From Desulfosporosinus acidiphilus SJ4 (GTDB taxonomy: Bacteria > Bacillota > Desulfitobacteriia > Desulfitobacteriales > Desulfitobacteriaceae): a stretch of 64,000 nucleotides of DNA. The notes beneath the pieces were generated by a model, which worked only from the letters and a program-made list of their open reading frames with translations, was not told the origin of the DNA and did not search any database. The position numbers were made by a program, and so were the translations under genes. Positions within the stretch are counted from its first letter, which is position 1. The number at the start of each line of letters is the position of its first letter. This document shows positions 41,077 through 49,890 of this stretch, in pieces. The stretch spans positions 1,178,001 to 1,242,000 of the forward strand of contig NC_018068.1 in the NCBI RefSeq assembly GCF_000255115.2, written 5' to 3'.

Positions 41077-42365
41077 GTACAGGTATAGCTATTGCATTGT
41101 TAATAGGGACTTTTTTAATCTTAAGTTTTTTGCATGTGCCGGTAGCTCTCAGTCTCGCAGTTTCTTCAGTCTTAACGGGTATATATCTAGGCGTTCCTCT
41201 GGAAGTTGTGGGTCAGCGTATGTTGACCGGGCTCAATTCAACCTCTATGATGGCCATTCCCTTGTTTATTTTCGCGGGTGAAATTATGGGGGAGGGCGGC
41301 ATTTCGGAAAGGCTCATTAAACTTTCCAATCTTTTGGTCGGTCGTTTCAGAGGCGGCTTAGCAATAGTGAACGTTCTCTCAACCATGTTTTTTGGAGGAA
41401 TTACAGGTTCAGCCGTAGCTGATGCTTCATCCATTGGCAGTATTATGATCCCCATGATGAGGATGCGCGGTTATGATGATGATTACGCTGTCAGTGTAAC
41501 TTGCACTGGTGCTATACAGGGAGTTTTGCTCCCGCCAAGTCATAATATGATTCTATATTCTTTAGTAGCCGGTGGAGTATCCATTGCCGGATTATTTGCG
41601 GCTGGATTAATCCCGGGAATCGCCTTGGGTTTATCTCTGATGGTTACCAGTTATGTCATTGCAGTGCGCCGTAATTATCCACGAGGGGATGTCATTCCCA
41701 AGAATCAACGCTTGCGTGTTATTGCCGAAGGACTGTTAAGCCTGTCCACAGCGGGAATTATCATGTTAGGAGTTTTGGGCGGCGTTTTTACCGCTAATGA
41801 ATCCGCAGCAATCGCGGTAGTTTATGCTTTGATTATCGTTACCTTTGTCTTCCGGGAAGTTGGACCTAAAGGTGTCCATAATATTTTAGTCAAGACTTTC
41901 CGCAAACTTTCGGTGGTACTGTTTTTGATTTCTGCATCCTCTGCATTTTCTTGGTTTCTTTCCTATCTTCATATTCCTGATGCAGTCATGAGTTTTATCA
42001 CTGGGTTATCCAGTAACCCTCATGTGGTTATTCTATTGATCGATCTTATCTTACTTGCTTTTGCTTTAATTATGGATATGGCACCATTAATTTTGGTAGC
42101 TACCCCAATTCTTCTCCCCATTGCTCAAAAGGTTGGCGTCGATCCAATCCAATTTGGTGTTATGATGATGTTAGCTTTAGGAATGGGCCTTTTGCTGCCG
42201 CCAATCGGAGCTGCCATTTATGTAGGCTGTTCCATGGGCAATTTGAAACTTGAACAGGCCTTTAAAGCCATGTTGCCCTTTTTGGCAGTTATGTTTTGTA
42301 TGTTAATGTTATTATCCTATGTGCCAGCAATTTCTTTAACGTTACCCAAAATTTTAGTTCACTGA
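41073..42365 (+). CDS. TRAP transporter large permease subunit (DctM)
   Basis: The 430-residue DctM-type permease has about 12 membrane helices and hairpin loops. Helix 2-3 contain LNSTSMMAIPLFIFAGEIMG; FFGGITGSAVADASSIGSIM (about 108-127) is the conserved ion/substrate-binding region, and VLLPPSHNMILYSLVAG a second one. GMGLLLPPIGAAIYVG near the C-terminus is the mirror motif. It uses a Na+ gradient to import the acid delivered by DctP. The start is ATG 41073, overlapping dctQ. Confidence 0.92.
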   Translation: MSTGIAIALLIGTFLILSFLHVPVALSLAVSSVLTGIYLGVPLEVVGQRMLTGLNSTSMMAIPLFIFAGEIMGEGGISERLIKLSNLLVGRFRGGLAIVNVLSTMFFGGITGSAVADASSIGSIMIPMMRMRGYDDDYAVSVTCTGAIQGVLLPPSHNMILYSLVAGGVSIAGLFAAGLIPGIALGLSLMVTSYVIAVRRNYPRGDVIPKNQRLRVIAEGLLSLSTAGIIMLGVLGGVFTANESAAIAVVYALIIVTFVFREVGPKGVHNILVKTFRKLSVVLFLISASSAFSWFLSYLHIPDAVMSFITGLSSNPHVVILLIDLILLAFALIMDMAPLILVATPILLPIAQKVGVDPIQFGVMMMLALGMGLLLPPIGAAIYVGCSMGNLKLEQAFKAMLPFLAVMFCMLMLLSYVPAISLTLPKILVH

Positions 42366-42389
42366 CGAGGGAAACTTTGAATGCATGTT

Positions 42390-42416
42390 GGGTGGCCATT
42401 TTTAAAATGGTCACCC
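42390..42416 (+). other. Intercistronic hairpin after the TRAP genes
   Basis: GGGTGGCCATTTT (42390-42402) and AAAATGGTCACCC (42404-42416) are complementary with one G-T pair. It may separate TRAP transport mRNA from the catabolic genes or act as a partial terminator. Confidence 0.55.
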
Positions 42417-42474
42417 GATTACTTATAACGCAGTTTTGAAAAAATTATAAAAATTAATAATGGTGGTGAATAAT

Positions 42475-43536
42475 TTGAGCAAACTAATTGAAGTTGGCTT
42501 AGTGGGTTATGGAATGGCAGGACAGGCGTTTCATGCCCCGATTATTTCTTCTGTTAATGGCTTAAATTTAAAAACGGTGGTTGAGCGTCATGAGCAAAAA
42601 GCTAAGGATCGTTATCCTTGGATTTCTTCGGTAAAGAGTGTTGAAGAACTTTTAGCAGATCCTGAGCTTGAACTTGTCGTTATTGCTACCCCTAATGCAA
42701 CACACTTTGATTATGCCCGGCTGGCCTTAGAAGCAGGAAAACATGTCGTCGTAGACAAACCCTTTACTGCAACGTCTGCTGAAGCTAAGGCTTTGATCAA
42801 GCTGGCTCAGGAAAAAAACTGTCTGCTTAGTGTCTTTCAAAATCGACGCTGGGATGGCGATTTTCAAACAGTGCGTCAGCTGATAGAGCAGGGGCTGCTG
42901 GGGCGGATCGTCGAAGTTGAAGTTCATTATGACCGATATATTAACTATTTGCGGCCTAATACCTGGAAAGAGGAAGAGAACCCCGCTGCAGGTATTGTTT
43001 TTGATTTAGGTTCACATCTCATTGATCAGGCCCAAGTTCTTTTTGGCTTGCCAAAGTCTGTAACCGCAGATATTCGGCGACAAAGAGAGGAAAGCCAAAT
43101 TGATGATGCCTTCGAGTTAATCTTAAATTACGAGAAGGGAATTAAGGTTACCTTAAAGGCCGGCATGATAGTAAGAGAAAAAGGACCCCATTTTATCGTC
43201 CACGGTACAAATGGTTCATTTGTAAAATACGGTCTAGATCCACAAGAAGCAGCCTTAAAATTAGGGCTAATGCCTAATGATGATCCTTTGTGGGGACAAG
43301 AGCCAACAGAGGATTGGGGTGAGTTAAATACTGAGGCTAATGGTTTGCATTTTATTGGCAAGGTAGAAACCATCAGGGGTGATTATCGAGCTTATTATGA
43401 AAATATTGCTGCTGTTCTTAGTCAGGGAAATAAGTTAGCAGTCAAACCCGAAGAGGCCTTGAATACTATTCGCATTATTGAGTTAGCTTTAGACAGTCAA
43501 AGACAGCAGCGGACTTTAACCTATTCACCCGGGTGA
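42475..43536 (+). CDS. Gfo/Idh/MocA family oxidoreductase
   Basis: The 353-residue NAD(P)-dependent sugar or inositol-type oxidoreductase has a Rossmann domain (about 1-120, GLVGYGMAGQAFHAPII with the nucleotide loop, then VVIATPNATHFDYARLALEA). The catalytic Lys sits in EAGKHVVVDKPFTATSAEAK (about residues 82-101) and the C-terminal alpha/beta domain contains DLGSHLIDQAQVLFG. Strong similarity to YvaA/YdgJ-like members is suggested by the N-terminus. Its role in a galacturonate operon is not obvious; it could reduce or oxidise an intermediate or a related sugar acid. TTG 42475 is preferred (RBS GGTGGTGA) over ATG 42460, which lacks an RBS. Confidence 0.87.
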   Translation: MSKLIEVGLVGYGMAGQAFHAPIISSVNGLNLKTVVERHEQKAKDRYPWISSVKSVEELLADPELELVVIATPNATHFDYARLALEAGKHVVVDKPFTATSAEAKALIKLAQEKNCLLSVFQNRRWDGDFQTVRQLIEQGLLGRIVEVEVHYDRYINYLRPNTWKEEENPAAGIVFDLGSHLIDQAQVLFGLPKSVTADIRRQREESQIDDAFELILNYEKGIKVTLKAGMIVREKGPHFIVHGTNGSFVKYGLDPQEAALKLGLMPNDDPLWGQEPTEDWGELNTEANGLHFIGKVETIRGDYRAYYENIAAVLSQGNKLAVKPEEALNTIRIIELALDSQRQQRTLTYSPG

Positions 43537-43632
43537 AAAACATTTGTCGTATAAATTCAGCGGTTATATTTAAACAACAGTAGTAGCAATGAATGGCAGA
43601 AAGAACAAATTTACAAAAGGAAGATGGTAACA

Positions 43633-45039
43633 ATGACAACCTTTATGGATGAGAATTTTCTTTTAACTAATGAAACAGCTATCGATTTATATCACAATTA
43701 TGCCAAAACTATGCCGATCATTGATTACCATTGTCATATTAGCCCGAAAGAAATTTTTGACAACAAACAGTTTAAAAATATTACGGATGCTTGGCTCTAT
43801 GGAGACCATTATAAATGGCGTGCCATGCGAAGTGTTGGCGTTGATGAAAGATATATTACCGGGGATTCCAGTGACTATGAAAAGTTTATGGCCTGGGCTC
43901 AAACCATGCCGAAGCTGCTGGGGAATCCTCTTTATCATTGGACCCATCTGGAATTGCAGCGCTATTTTCAAGTCTATGAAGTTTTAAGCGAAAAGACGGC
44001 ACCGGCGATTTGGGAAAAGGTAAATTCCTTACTGGCAGGGGAAGGCTTTAGGGTAAGAGACATCATCAGGAAGTCCAATGTCAAGGCGATTTGTACCACG
44101 GATGATCCAACAGATTCCCTGGAATATCATCTCAAACTCAAAGACTGTGTCGATTTTGAGGTTAAAGTTTATCCGGCTTTCCGGCCTGATAAGGCTCTTG
44201 GCATTGATAAAGAAGGTTTTAAAGATTGGTTGGGTAAGTTAGCCCAGGTATCTGAGGTAACTATCGAAACTTATTCTGAATTTCTCGCGGCCTTAAAAAA
44301 ACGCCTGGATTTCTTTCATGCTGTCGGCGGAAGAGTAGCGGATCATGCTTTAGATTATGTTCCTTTCCAAGAGACCTCTGAGACAGAAGTCCGTGAAATA
44401 TTTGCTAAAGCGCTCCAGGGCCAAGCAATTAGTTTTGAGGAAGAACAAAAATTCAGAACTCATACCTTGCAATTCTTAGGTCAAAAGTACACGGAACTCG
44501 GTTGGACCATGCAGCTTCATATAAATGCCTATCGCAATAACAACTCTCGCATGCTTAAGCTGTTGGGGCCTGATACAGGTTTTGATTCTGTTAATGACAG
44601 TAAAGTTGCTTATCCTCTTTCTCGACTGTTAGACTCCTTAGAGGCCCAAAATGCCCTGCCGAAAACTATTCTCTACAGCTTAAATCCTAATGATTTCTAT
44701 GGTTTAGCTACTTTGATGGGATGTTTCCAAGGCAGTGGCATTGCCGGCAAGATACAGTTGGGAGCAGCTTGGTGGTTTATTGATCACAAAGAGGGTATGT
44801 TGGAACAAATGAAGACTTTGGCCAATTTAGGAGCCCTGGGTACCTTTGTGGGCATGTTGACAGATTCCCGCAGTTTCTTGTCTTATACGAGGCATGAGTA
44901 TTTTAGAAGAATACTTTGCCAAATGCTTGGAGTGTGGGTTGAAAACGGTGAGGCTCCTAAGGATCGAGAGCTTCTCGGTACTTATGTTGAAAATATCAGC
45001 TTTAAGAATGCTAAAGAGTACTTTGGCATGAAATTTTAA
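43633..45039 (+). CDS. uxaC: Uronate isomerase
   Basis: The 468-residue enzyme of the amidohydrolase fold isomerises D-galacturonate to D-tagaturonate and D-glucuronate to D-fructuronate. It begins with ETAIDLYHNYAKTMPIIDYH and CHISPKEI, carrying the HxH-type metal pair, and shows CTTDDPTDSLEYH (about 153-165), MQLHINAYRNNNSRM with the catalytic His/Arg region (about 295-309), and DSRSFLSYTRHEYFRRILC near the end. The length fits UxaC (about 465-470). The start ATG 43633 has AAGGAAGATGG upstream. It is the first catabolic step in the operon. Confidence 0.94.
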   Translation: MTTFMDENFLLTNETAIDLYHNYAKTMPIIDYHCHISPKEIFDNKQFKNITDAWLYGDHYKWRAMRSVGVDERYITGDSSDYEKFMAWAQTMPKLLGNPLYHWTHLELQRYFQVYEVLSEKTAPAIWEKVNSLLAGEGFRVRDIIRKSNVKAICTTDDPTDSLEYHLKLKDCVDFEVKVYPAFRPDKALGIDKEGFKDWLGKLAQVSEVTIETYSEFLAALKKRLDFFHAVGGRVADHALDYVPFQETSETEVREIFAKALQGQAISFEEEQKFRTHTLQFLGQKYTELGWTMQLHINAYRNNNSRMLKLLGPDTGFDSVNDSKVAYPLSRLLDSLEAQNALPKTILYSLNPNDFYGLATLMGCFQGSGIAGKIQLGAAWWFIDHKEGMLEQMKTLANLGALGTFVGMLTDSRSFLSYTRHEYFRRILCQMLGVWVENGEAPKDRELLGTYVENISFKNAKEYFGMKF

Positions 45040-45066
45040 GGTAAGGATTAATTGAGGTGTGCAGTA

Positions 45067-45720
45067 ATGAAGAGACTTAAAATGATCGAAAAGATCCTAG
45101 ATGCCGGTGTTATCGCTGTTATACGTTCGGAATCTAAGGAAAAAGCCATTCAAGTTGTCGAGGCTGTCAAAAGAGGCGGCATCAGGGGTATTGAATTAAC
45201 GATGACCGTTCCAGGTGCAGTAGATATTATTAAAGAGCTATGTGAAGCTAATACAGACCATGAGCTGATTATCGGGGCTGGAACGGTCTTAGATACAGAA
45301 ACTGCCGCAGCCTGTATAAGGGCAGGCGCCGATTTTATAGTAAGTCCCAGCCTGAATCCAGAGGTGCTTAAACTCTGCAACCGCTACCGAGTGGCTGTTA
45401 TGCCTGGAGTGGTTACGGTTAGAGATGCTGTCGAAGCTTTAGAGTATGGTGTGGAAATTATCAAGGTCTTTCCAGCCAGCTTATTTGGTCCGGGGATTCT
45501 CAGCGCCCTCAAGGGGCCTCTGCCACAAGCTAATTTTATGCCAACCGGCGGAGTTACATTGGACAATATTAAGAATTGGGTTAAGGCTGGTGCAGTAGCT
45601 GTTGGAATAGGCAGTGAATTGACTAAGGGAGCTAAAACTGGAGATTATGAACTTGTTGAAAAAACGGCAGCCCAGTTTGTCGAGAGGTTTCAAAAGGCCA
45701 TAGCCGAGGAGAGGAAATAA
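45067..45720 (+). CDS. eda: 2-dehydro-3-deoxyphosphogluconate (KDPG) aldolase
   Basis: The 217-residue class I aldolase splits KDPG into pyruvate and glyceraldehyde-3-phosphate; it may also act on 4-hydroxy-2-oxoglutarate. Motifs include GVIAVIRSE near the N-terminus, RGIELTMTVPGAV (about 40-52), IIGAGTVLD, the Schiff-base Lys in VEIIKVFPASLFGPG (about 130), and MPTGGVTLDNIKNW. The length is normal for a Bacillus-type KdgA. The start is ATG 45067 behind GAGGTG. It is two bases from kdgK, whose product it consumes. Confidence 0.93.
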   Translation: MKRLKMIEKILDAGVIAVIRSESKEKAIQVVEAVKRGGIRGIELTMTVPGAVDIIKELCEANTDHELIIGAGTVLDTETAAACIRAGADFIVSPSLNPEVLKLCNRYRVAVMPGVVTVRDAVEALEYGVEIIKVFPASLFGPGILSALKGPLPQANFMPTGGVTLDNIKNWVKAGAVAVGIGSELTKGAKTGDYELVEKTAAQFVERFQKAIAEERK

Positions 45721-45722
45721 CC

Positions 45723-46670
45723 ATGGACGTCGTCAGTTTTGGAGAATCTTTGGTAGTTTTTAATCCTGACACACCTGGGCCTCTAAGGCAGGTGAATGGT
45801 TTTCGCAAATCCTTAGGCGGAGCGGAGTCAAATGTCCTTATCGCCCTTGCCAGATTAGGCCATAAGGTAGGTTGGTTTTCCAAGCTTGGTGACGATGAAT
45901 TTGGACGCTATATTTTAAATTCCATACGAGCGGAAGGGGTCGACACCTCCCAGGTTAAAATGCTTAAACAAGAGAGTACAGGCCTATTATTTAAGGAAAA
46001 TTATCAAAGCTCTAACCCTAATGTCATTTATTACCGTAAAAACTCTGCTGCCAGTACTCTTAATATTGATGATATTAATGAAGACTACCTAAAACAAGCG
46101 AAAATATTGCACTTTACAGGAATTACTCCGGCTCTTTCCTCAAGTGCCCGCGAAGCTGTTTTTAAAGCCGTTGAAATAGCCAAAACTAATGGAGTTTTAG
46201 TGTCCTTTGACCCGAATTTGCGCTTGAAGCTTTGGAGCCTTGATGAAGCAAGAAGTACAATTTTAGAACTCGCTCATTACGCGGACATTATTATGCCTGG
46301 TATCGATGAAGCTGAGCTTCTGCTTGGCATAAAGGATGTAGAAGCAATTGCCGATTATTTTATTGCTCAAGGAAGTAAAACAGTCGCAATCAAGCTCGGG
46401 AGTGAAGGGTGCTATCTGCGCCAGGAATCCGAATCTCGATATATCCCTGGTTTTAAAGTAGAGAAAGTGATTGATACCGTCGGAGCCGGCGATGGGTTTG
46501 CTGCAGGTCTCTTAGCAGGGATTTTGAGAAAGGAAAGCTTGGAGGAAACCGGTAAATATGCCAACGGAATAGGGGCCATGGCTACTCTAGCACAGGGGGA
46601 TTCCGATGGCTACCCATATTTTGAACAATTATTAGAGTTCATGGGTCGCAAACAACGCATTGAACGATAG
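45723..46670 (+). CDS. kdgK: 2-dehydro-3-deoxygluconokinase (PfkB family)
   Basis: The 315-residue sugar kinase of the ribokinase/PfkB family phosphorylates KDG to KDPG with ATP. The N-terminal substrate lid region FRKSLGGAESNVLIALARLG (about 27-46), the substrate-site segment IYYRKNSAAS, and the catalytic DTVGAGDGFAAGLLAG (about 252-267, with catalytic Asp and the anion hole GAGD) are visible. The YYRK...A pattern in the middle is the mark of KDG-type kinases. It follows eda by two bases. Confidence 0.92.
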   Translation: MDVVSFGESLVVFNPDTPGPLRQVNGFRKSLGGAESNVLIALARLGHKVGWFSKLGDDEFGRYILNSIRAEGVDTSQVKMLKQESTGLLFKENYQSSNPNVIYYRKNSAASTLNIDDINEDYLKQAKILHFTGITPALSSSAREAVFKAVEIAKTNGVLVSFDPNLRLKLWSLDEARSTILELAHYADIIMPGIDEAELLLGIKDVEAIADYFIAQGSKTVAIKLGSEGCYLRQESESRYIPGFKVEKVIDTVGAGDGFAAGLLAGILRKESLEETGKYANGIGAMATLAQGDSDGYPYFEQLLEFMGRKQRIER

Positions 46671-46700
46671 CCATAAAGACAAGTAACGGAGGTCTTGAAT

Positions 46701-48149
46701 ATGAAATTAAGCAAAGAGAGTTTTCCTGAGTATAAGAAAAATCCGGAAAGAGTTCTTCAGTTCGGGGAAGGGAACTTTTTAAGGGCTTTTGTTGACTGGC
46801 AAATTGATATAATGAATAAATCTGTAGGTTTTGGCGGAAGTGTTATTGTAGTTCAACCGATTGAACAGGGGCTTGTTGACAAGTTAAACGACCAGGATGG
46901 TTTGTATACCCTCTACCTGCAAGGCATTAAAGAGGGAAAAGCTGTCAAAGAACATTCCGTGATTAACAGTATAAGCCGGGGTATCAATCCCTACACTCAG
47001 TATAACGAATATTTGCAAGCAGCTGAAAAACCAGAATTACGCTTTATCATTTCCAATACGACGGAATCAGGGATCGCTTTTGAGGAAAACGATCAATTGA
47101 CTGACGCTCCTCAGAAAAGTTATCCAGGGAAGTTAACGGCCTTTTTATATCATAGGTTTAGGACTTTTGGTGGTGACAAGAATAGAGGGCTGATCATCAT
47201 ACCATGCGAATTGATCGACCGAAATGGTGAAAAACTTAAGGAAATTGTCCTAAAGTATGTTGAGTTCTGGAAACTTGGGGAAGAGTTTAAGACCTGGCTG
47301 GAAAATTCCAATACCTTCTGCTGTTCTCTCGTCGATCGAATTGTCACCGGCTACCCAAGGGATACGATTAAGGAGATCACAGAAGAACTGGGTTATGAGG
47401 ACAATTTAGTTGTGGTCGGCGAGCAATTTCATCTCTGGGTTATTGAAGGCCCAGAGTGGGTGAAGAAAGAATTCCCGGCGGAAGAGGCGGGACTTAACGT
47501 TAAGTTTGTCAGTGACATGACTCCTTACAGAACGAGAAAAGTAAGAATTTTAAACGGAGCCCACACTTCCTTAGTTCCGGTAGCTTATCTTTATGGCCTT
47601 GATACCGTCGGGCAATCTGTTGAAGATCCAATCATTGGTCAATTTATCAAAGACGTTATTTATGAGGAAATTATTCCGACTTTGGATCTGCCTCAAGAAG
47701 AGCTAAAATATTTTGCAGGTGCTGTGCTGGAGAGATTTGCTAATCCTTTCGTCCAACACTATTTGCTCAGTATTGCTTTAAACTCAATGTCTAAATTCGA
47801 GACCAGGGTATTACCGACGCTCTTGGAATATGTCAAGAGAAATCAGCAGCTGCCGAGAAGAATTGTCTTTTCCCTGGCTGCGTTAATAGAATTCTATAAG
47901 GGCAAACGAGGGGAAGAAGCGATTAAACTAGCTGATGATGCAGATATTCTGGAGCTCTACCAGGAAGCCTGGCAGAAGTATGAGGGTTCTGAGGCGGCTC
48001 TTAGTGAGCTGGTCCGCACCATTCTTGGTTACCAAAAGAACTGGAAGATGGACTTAAATGAAGTAGCGGGGCTAACTGAAGCAGTTACCAAGGATTTGGC
48101 AGCCATTGAAAAGCTTGGCATGCAAGAAGCCGTTAAAAATTTACTGTAA
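46701..48149 (+). CDS. uxaB: Tagaturonate reductase (altronate oxidoreductase)
   Basis: The 482-residue NAD-dependent polyol/mannitol dehydrogenase-superfamily enzyme reduces D-tagaturonate to D-altronate. It opens with [20 protein letters not shown] (about 19-38), which is the dinucleotide-binding start in this family. It shows [37 protein letters not shown] (about 280-298) with the catalytic Lys/Asn/His region upstream, and [20 protein letters not shown] towards the C-terminus. The [12 protein letters not shown] start and TESG separate it from fructuronate reductases (UxuB). The start is ATG 46701 after GGAGGTC. Confidence 0.93.
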   Translation: MKLSKESFPEYKKNPERVLQFGEGNFLRAFVDWQIDIMNKSVGFGGSVIVVQPIEQGLVDKLNDQDGLYTLYLQGIKEGKAVKEHSVINSISRGINPYTQYNEYLQAAEKPELRFIISNTTESGIAFEENDQLTDAPQKSYPGKLTAFLYHRFRTFGGDKNRGLIIIPCELIDRNGEKLKEIVLKYVEFWKLGEEFKTWLENSNTFCCSLVDRIVTGYPRDTIKEITEELGYEDNLVVVGEQFHLWVIEGPEWVKKEFPAEEAGLNVKFVSDMTPYRTRKVRILNGAHTSLVPVAYLYGLDTVGQSVEDPIIGQFIKDVIYEEIIPTLDLPQEELKYFAGAVLERFANPFVQHYLLSIALNSMSKFETRVLPTLLEYVKRNQQLPRRIVFSLAALIEFYKGKRGEEAIKLADDADILELYQEAWQKYEGSEAALSELVRTILGYQKNWKMDLNEVAGLTEAVTKDLAAIEKLGMQEAVKNLL

Positions 48150-48162
48150 GAGTGGATTAATT

Positions 48163-49653
48163 ATGAAAAAGGATTTAATGAAGATTCATCAAGCCGATAA
48201 TGTCGCTATTGCCTTACGAAAATTGAATAATGGTGACGTTGTTGATCTGGACGGCCAAGCCATTCCTATTCATGCAGATATAAACCGGGGGCATAAAGTT
48301 GCTGTTCAAGATATTAAACAGGGCGAAAATGTCGTGAAATACGGTTTCCCCATAGGCCATGCTTTACAGGATATTTCTGTGGGTGATCATGTTCATACTC
48401 ATAACCTCAAAACAAATTTAGAAGGTATCAGTGAGTATTCCTATCAGCCCCAATGGATTCAGCAGAAAGACCTTCAGCGTAATTTGAACTTCCAAGGCTA
48501 TCGCAGAGAGGATGGCCGGGTAGGAATAAGGAATGAGCTATGGATTGTTCCCACGGTGGGCTGTGTCAATGGAACGGCAGAACAGATTATTGAGCGTTTT
48601 AAAGAAGAAGTGAAGGATGCTGCCGTCGACAATATTATGGTTCTCAAGCATAATTATGGTTGTTCTCAGCTGGGCGATGATCATCTCAATACACGGACGA
48701 TCTTAGGCGACGTAGTGAAACATCCCAATGCCGGAGGGGTTTTGGTTTTAGGATTGGGCTGTGAAAATAACACCATGCCCGAATTTATAAAATCCTTAGG
48801 GGATTATAATCAACAGAGAATTAAGTATTTGGTTTCTCAGGAAGTGTCGGATGAAGTGGCCGAAGGGGTCAACATTCTGAAACAACTGTATAAGCAGATG
48901 ATCAAAGATCAGCGGGAGGAGATACCTCTTTCTGAGCTTAAGGTAGGGCTAAAATGCGGAGCCTCCGATGGGTTTTCCGGGATAACAGCTAATCCTCTGC
49001 TGGGAAAATTCACGGATTTCTTGGTAGCTCAGGGAGGAACAGCTGTCCTTACTGAAGTTCCGGAAATGTTTGGCGCGGAGACGTTGCTTATGGCGAGGGC
49101 TAAGGATAACGAAGTTTTTGCTAAAACGGTGGATTTAATCAATAACTTTAAAGAGTATTTTATTGAATATAAGCAGCCGGTCTATGAAAATCCTTCGCCA
49201 GGCAATAAAGCAGGGGGAATTACTACTCTGGAAGACAAGTCCTTGGGCTGTACCCAAAAAGCGGGATCTGCCACTGTTATGGATGTTCTTAAATATGGCG
49301 ATACTTTGCAAACCAAGGGATTGAATCTCCTCAGTGCACCGGGCAATGATCTAGTAGCTTCCTCAGCCTTGGCCGCGGCAGGCTGTCAGATGGTTCTCTT
49401 TACCACAGGACGAGGAACTCCTTTTGGCAGCTTTGTTCCGACCATGAAAATATCTTCCAATAGCCAGATTTATGAGCTTAAGCCCCATTGGATCGATTTC
49501 AATGCCGGAAGCCTGATCGAAGATGTCACCCTGGAGAATTTGCTTGAGGATTTTATCAGTTATGTCCTTGAAGTTGCCAGTGGACGCTGGGTTAATAATG
49601 AGAAAAATCAATTCAGGGAGTTAGCTATTTTTAAAAAAGGTGTTACGTTGTAA
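48163..49653 (+). CDS. uxaA: Altronate dehydratase
   Basis: The 496-residue Fe-dependent enzyme dehydrates D-altronate to KDG. The N-terminal SAF domain (about 1-95) reads KYGFPIGHALQDISVGDHVH. The large catalytic domain has GYRREDGRVGIRNELWIVPT (about 112-131), LKHNYGCSQLGDDHLNTRT (about 163-181), GLGCENN, KCGASDGFSGITANPLLG (about 263-280) and, near the end, GRGTPFGSFVPTMKIS. These segments are conserved through the UxaA/GarD family. The start is ATG 48163; the RBS is poor, and ATG 48178 is possible. It is the last gene of the operon, which ends at the hairpin 49716-49746. Confidence 0.94.
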   Translation: MKKDLMKIHQADNVAIALRKLNNGDVVDLDGQAIPIHADINRGHKVAVQDIKQGENVVKYGFPIGHALQDISVGDHVHTHNLKTNLEGISEYSYQPQWIQQKDLQRNLNFQGYRREDGRVGIRNELWIVPTVGCVNGTAEQIIERFKEEVKDAAVDNIMVLKHNYGCSQLGDDHLNTRTILGDVVKHPNAGGVLVLGLGCENNTMPEFIKSLGDYNQQRIKYLVSQEVSDEVAEGVNILKQLYKQMIKDQREEIPLSELKVGLKCGASDGFSGITANPLLGKFTDFLVAQGGTAVLTEVPEMFGAETLLMARAKDNEVFAKTVDLINNFKEYFIEYKQPVYENPSPGNKAGGITTLEDKSLGCTQKAGSATVMDVLKYGDTLQTKGLNLLSAPGNDLVASSALAAAGCQMVLFTTGRGTPFGSFVPTMKISSNSQIYELKPHWIDFNAGSLIEDVTLENLLEDFISYVLEVASGRWVNNEKNQFRELAIFKKGVTL

Positions 49654-49715
49654 CTAAAGCTCCCGAAACTTCATTTACGCTGCCTTTGAAGTGCTGGTTA
49701 TTTTGGAGAGATAAG

Positions 49716-49746
49716 TTGGCGCGCTCGCATGTTACGAGCGCGCCAA
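49716..49746 (+). terminator. Terminator of the galacturonate operon
   Basis: A perfect 12-bp stem TTGGCGCGCTCG (49716-49727) / CGAGCGCGCCAA (49735-49746) with a seven-base loop. No T-run follows. Confidence 0.7.
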
Positions 49747-49890
49747 TTATGTTGCAAGGGCTTCAGAAAATCTTGTTTACTTAACTTTAGGATAAAAATC
49801 ATTAGCAAGAATATAAAAGGATTATAGAATTAGATAGTGTCTTGATAATTGTTTATAATCCCTATTTGCCAGTAACTGTTGTTAATTGAC

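Noticed and set aside
41057-41281. Plus-strand frame of 74 codons at the start of the DctM gene
   Set aside because: Out-of-frame shadow; DctQ and DctM have clean coupled frames across it.
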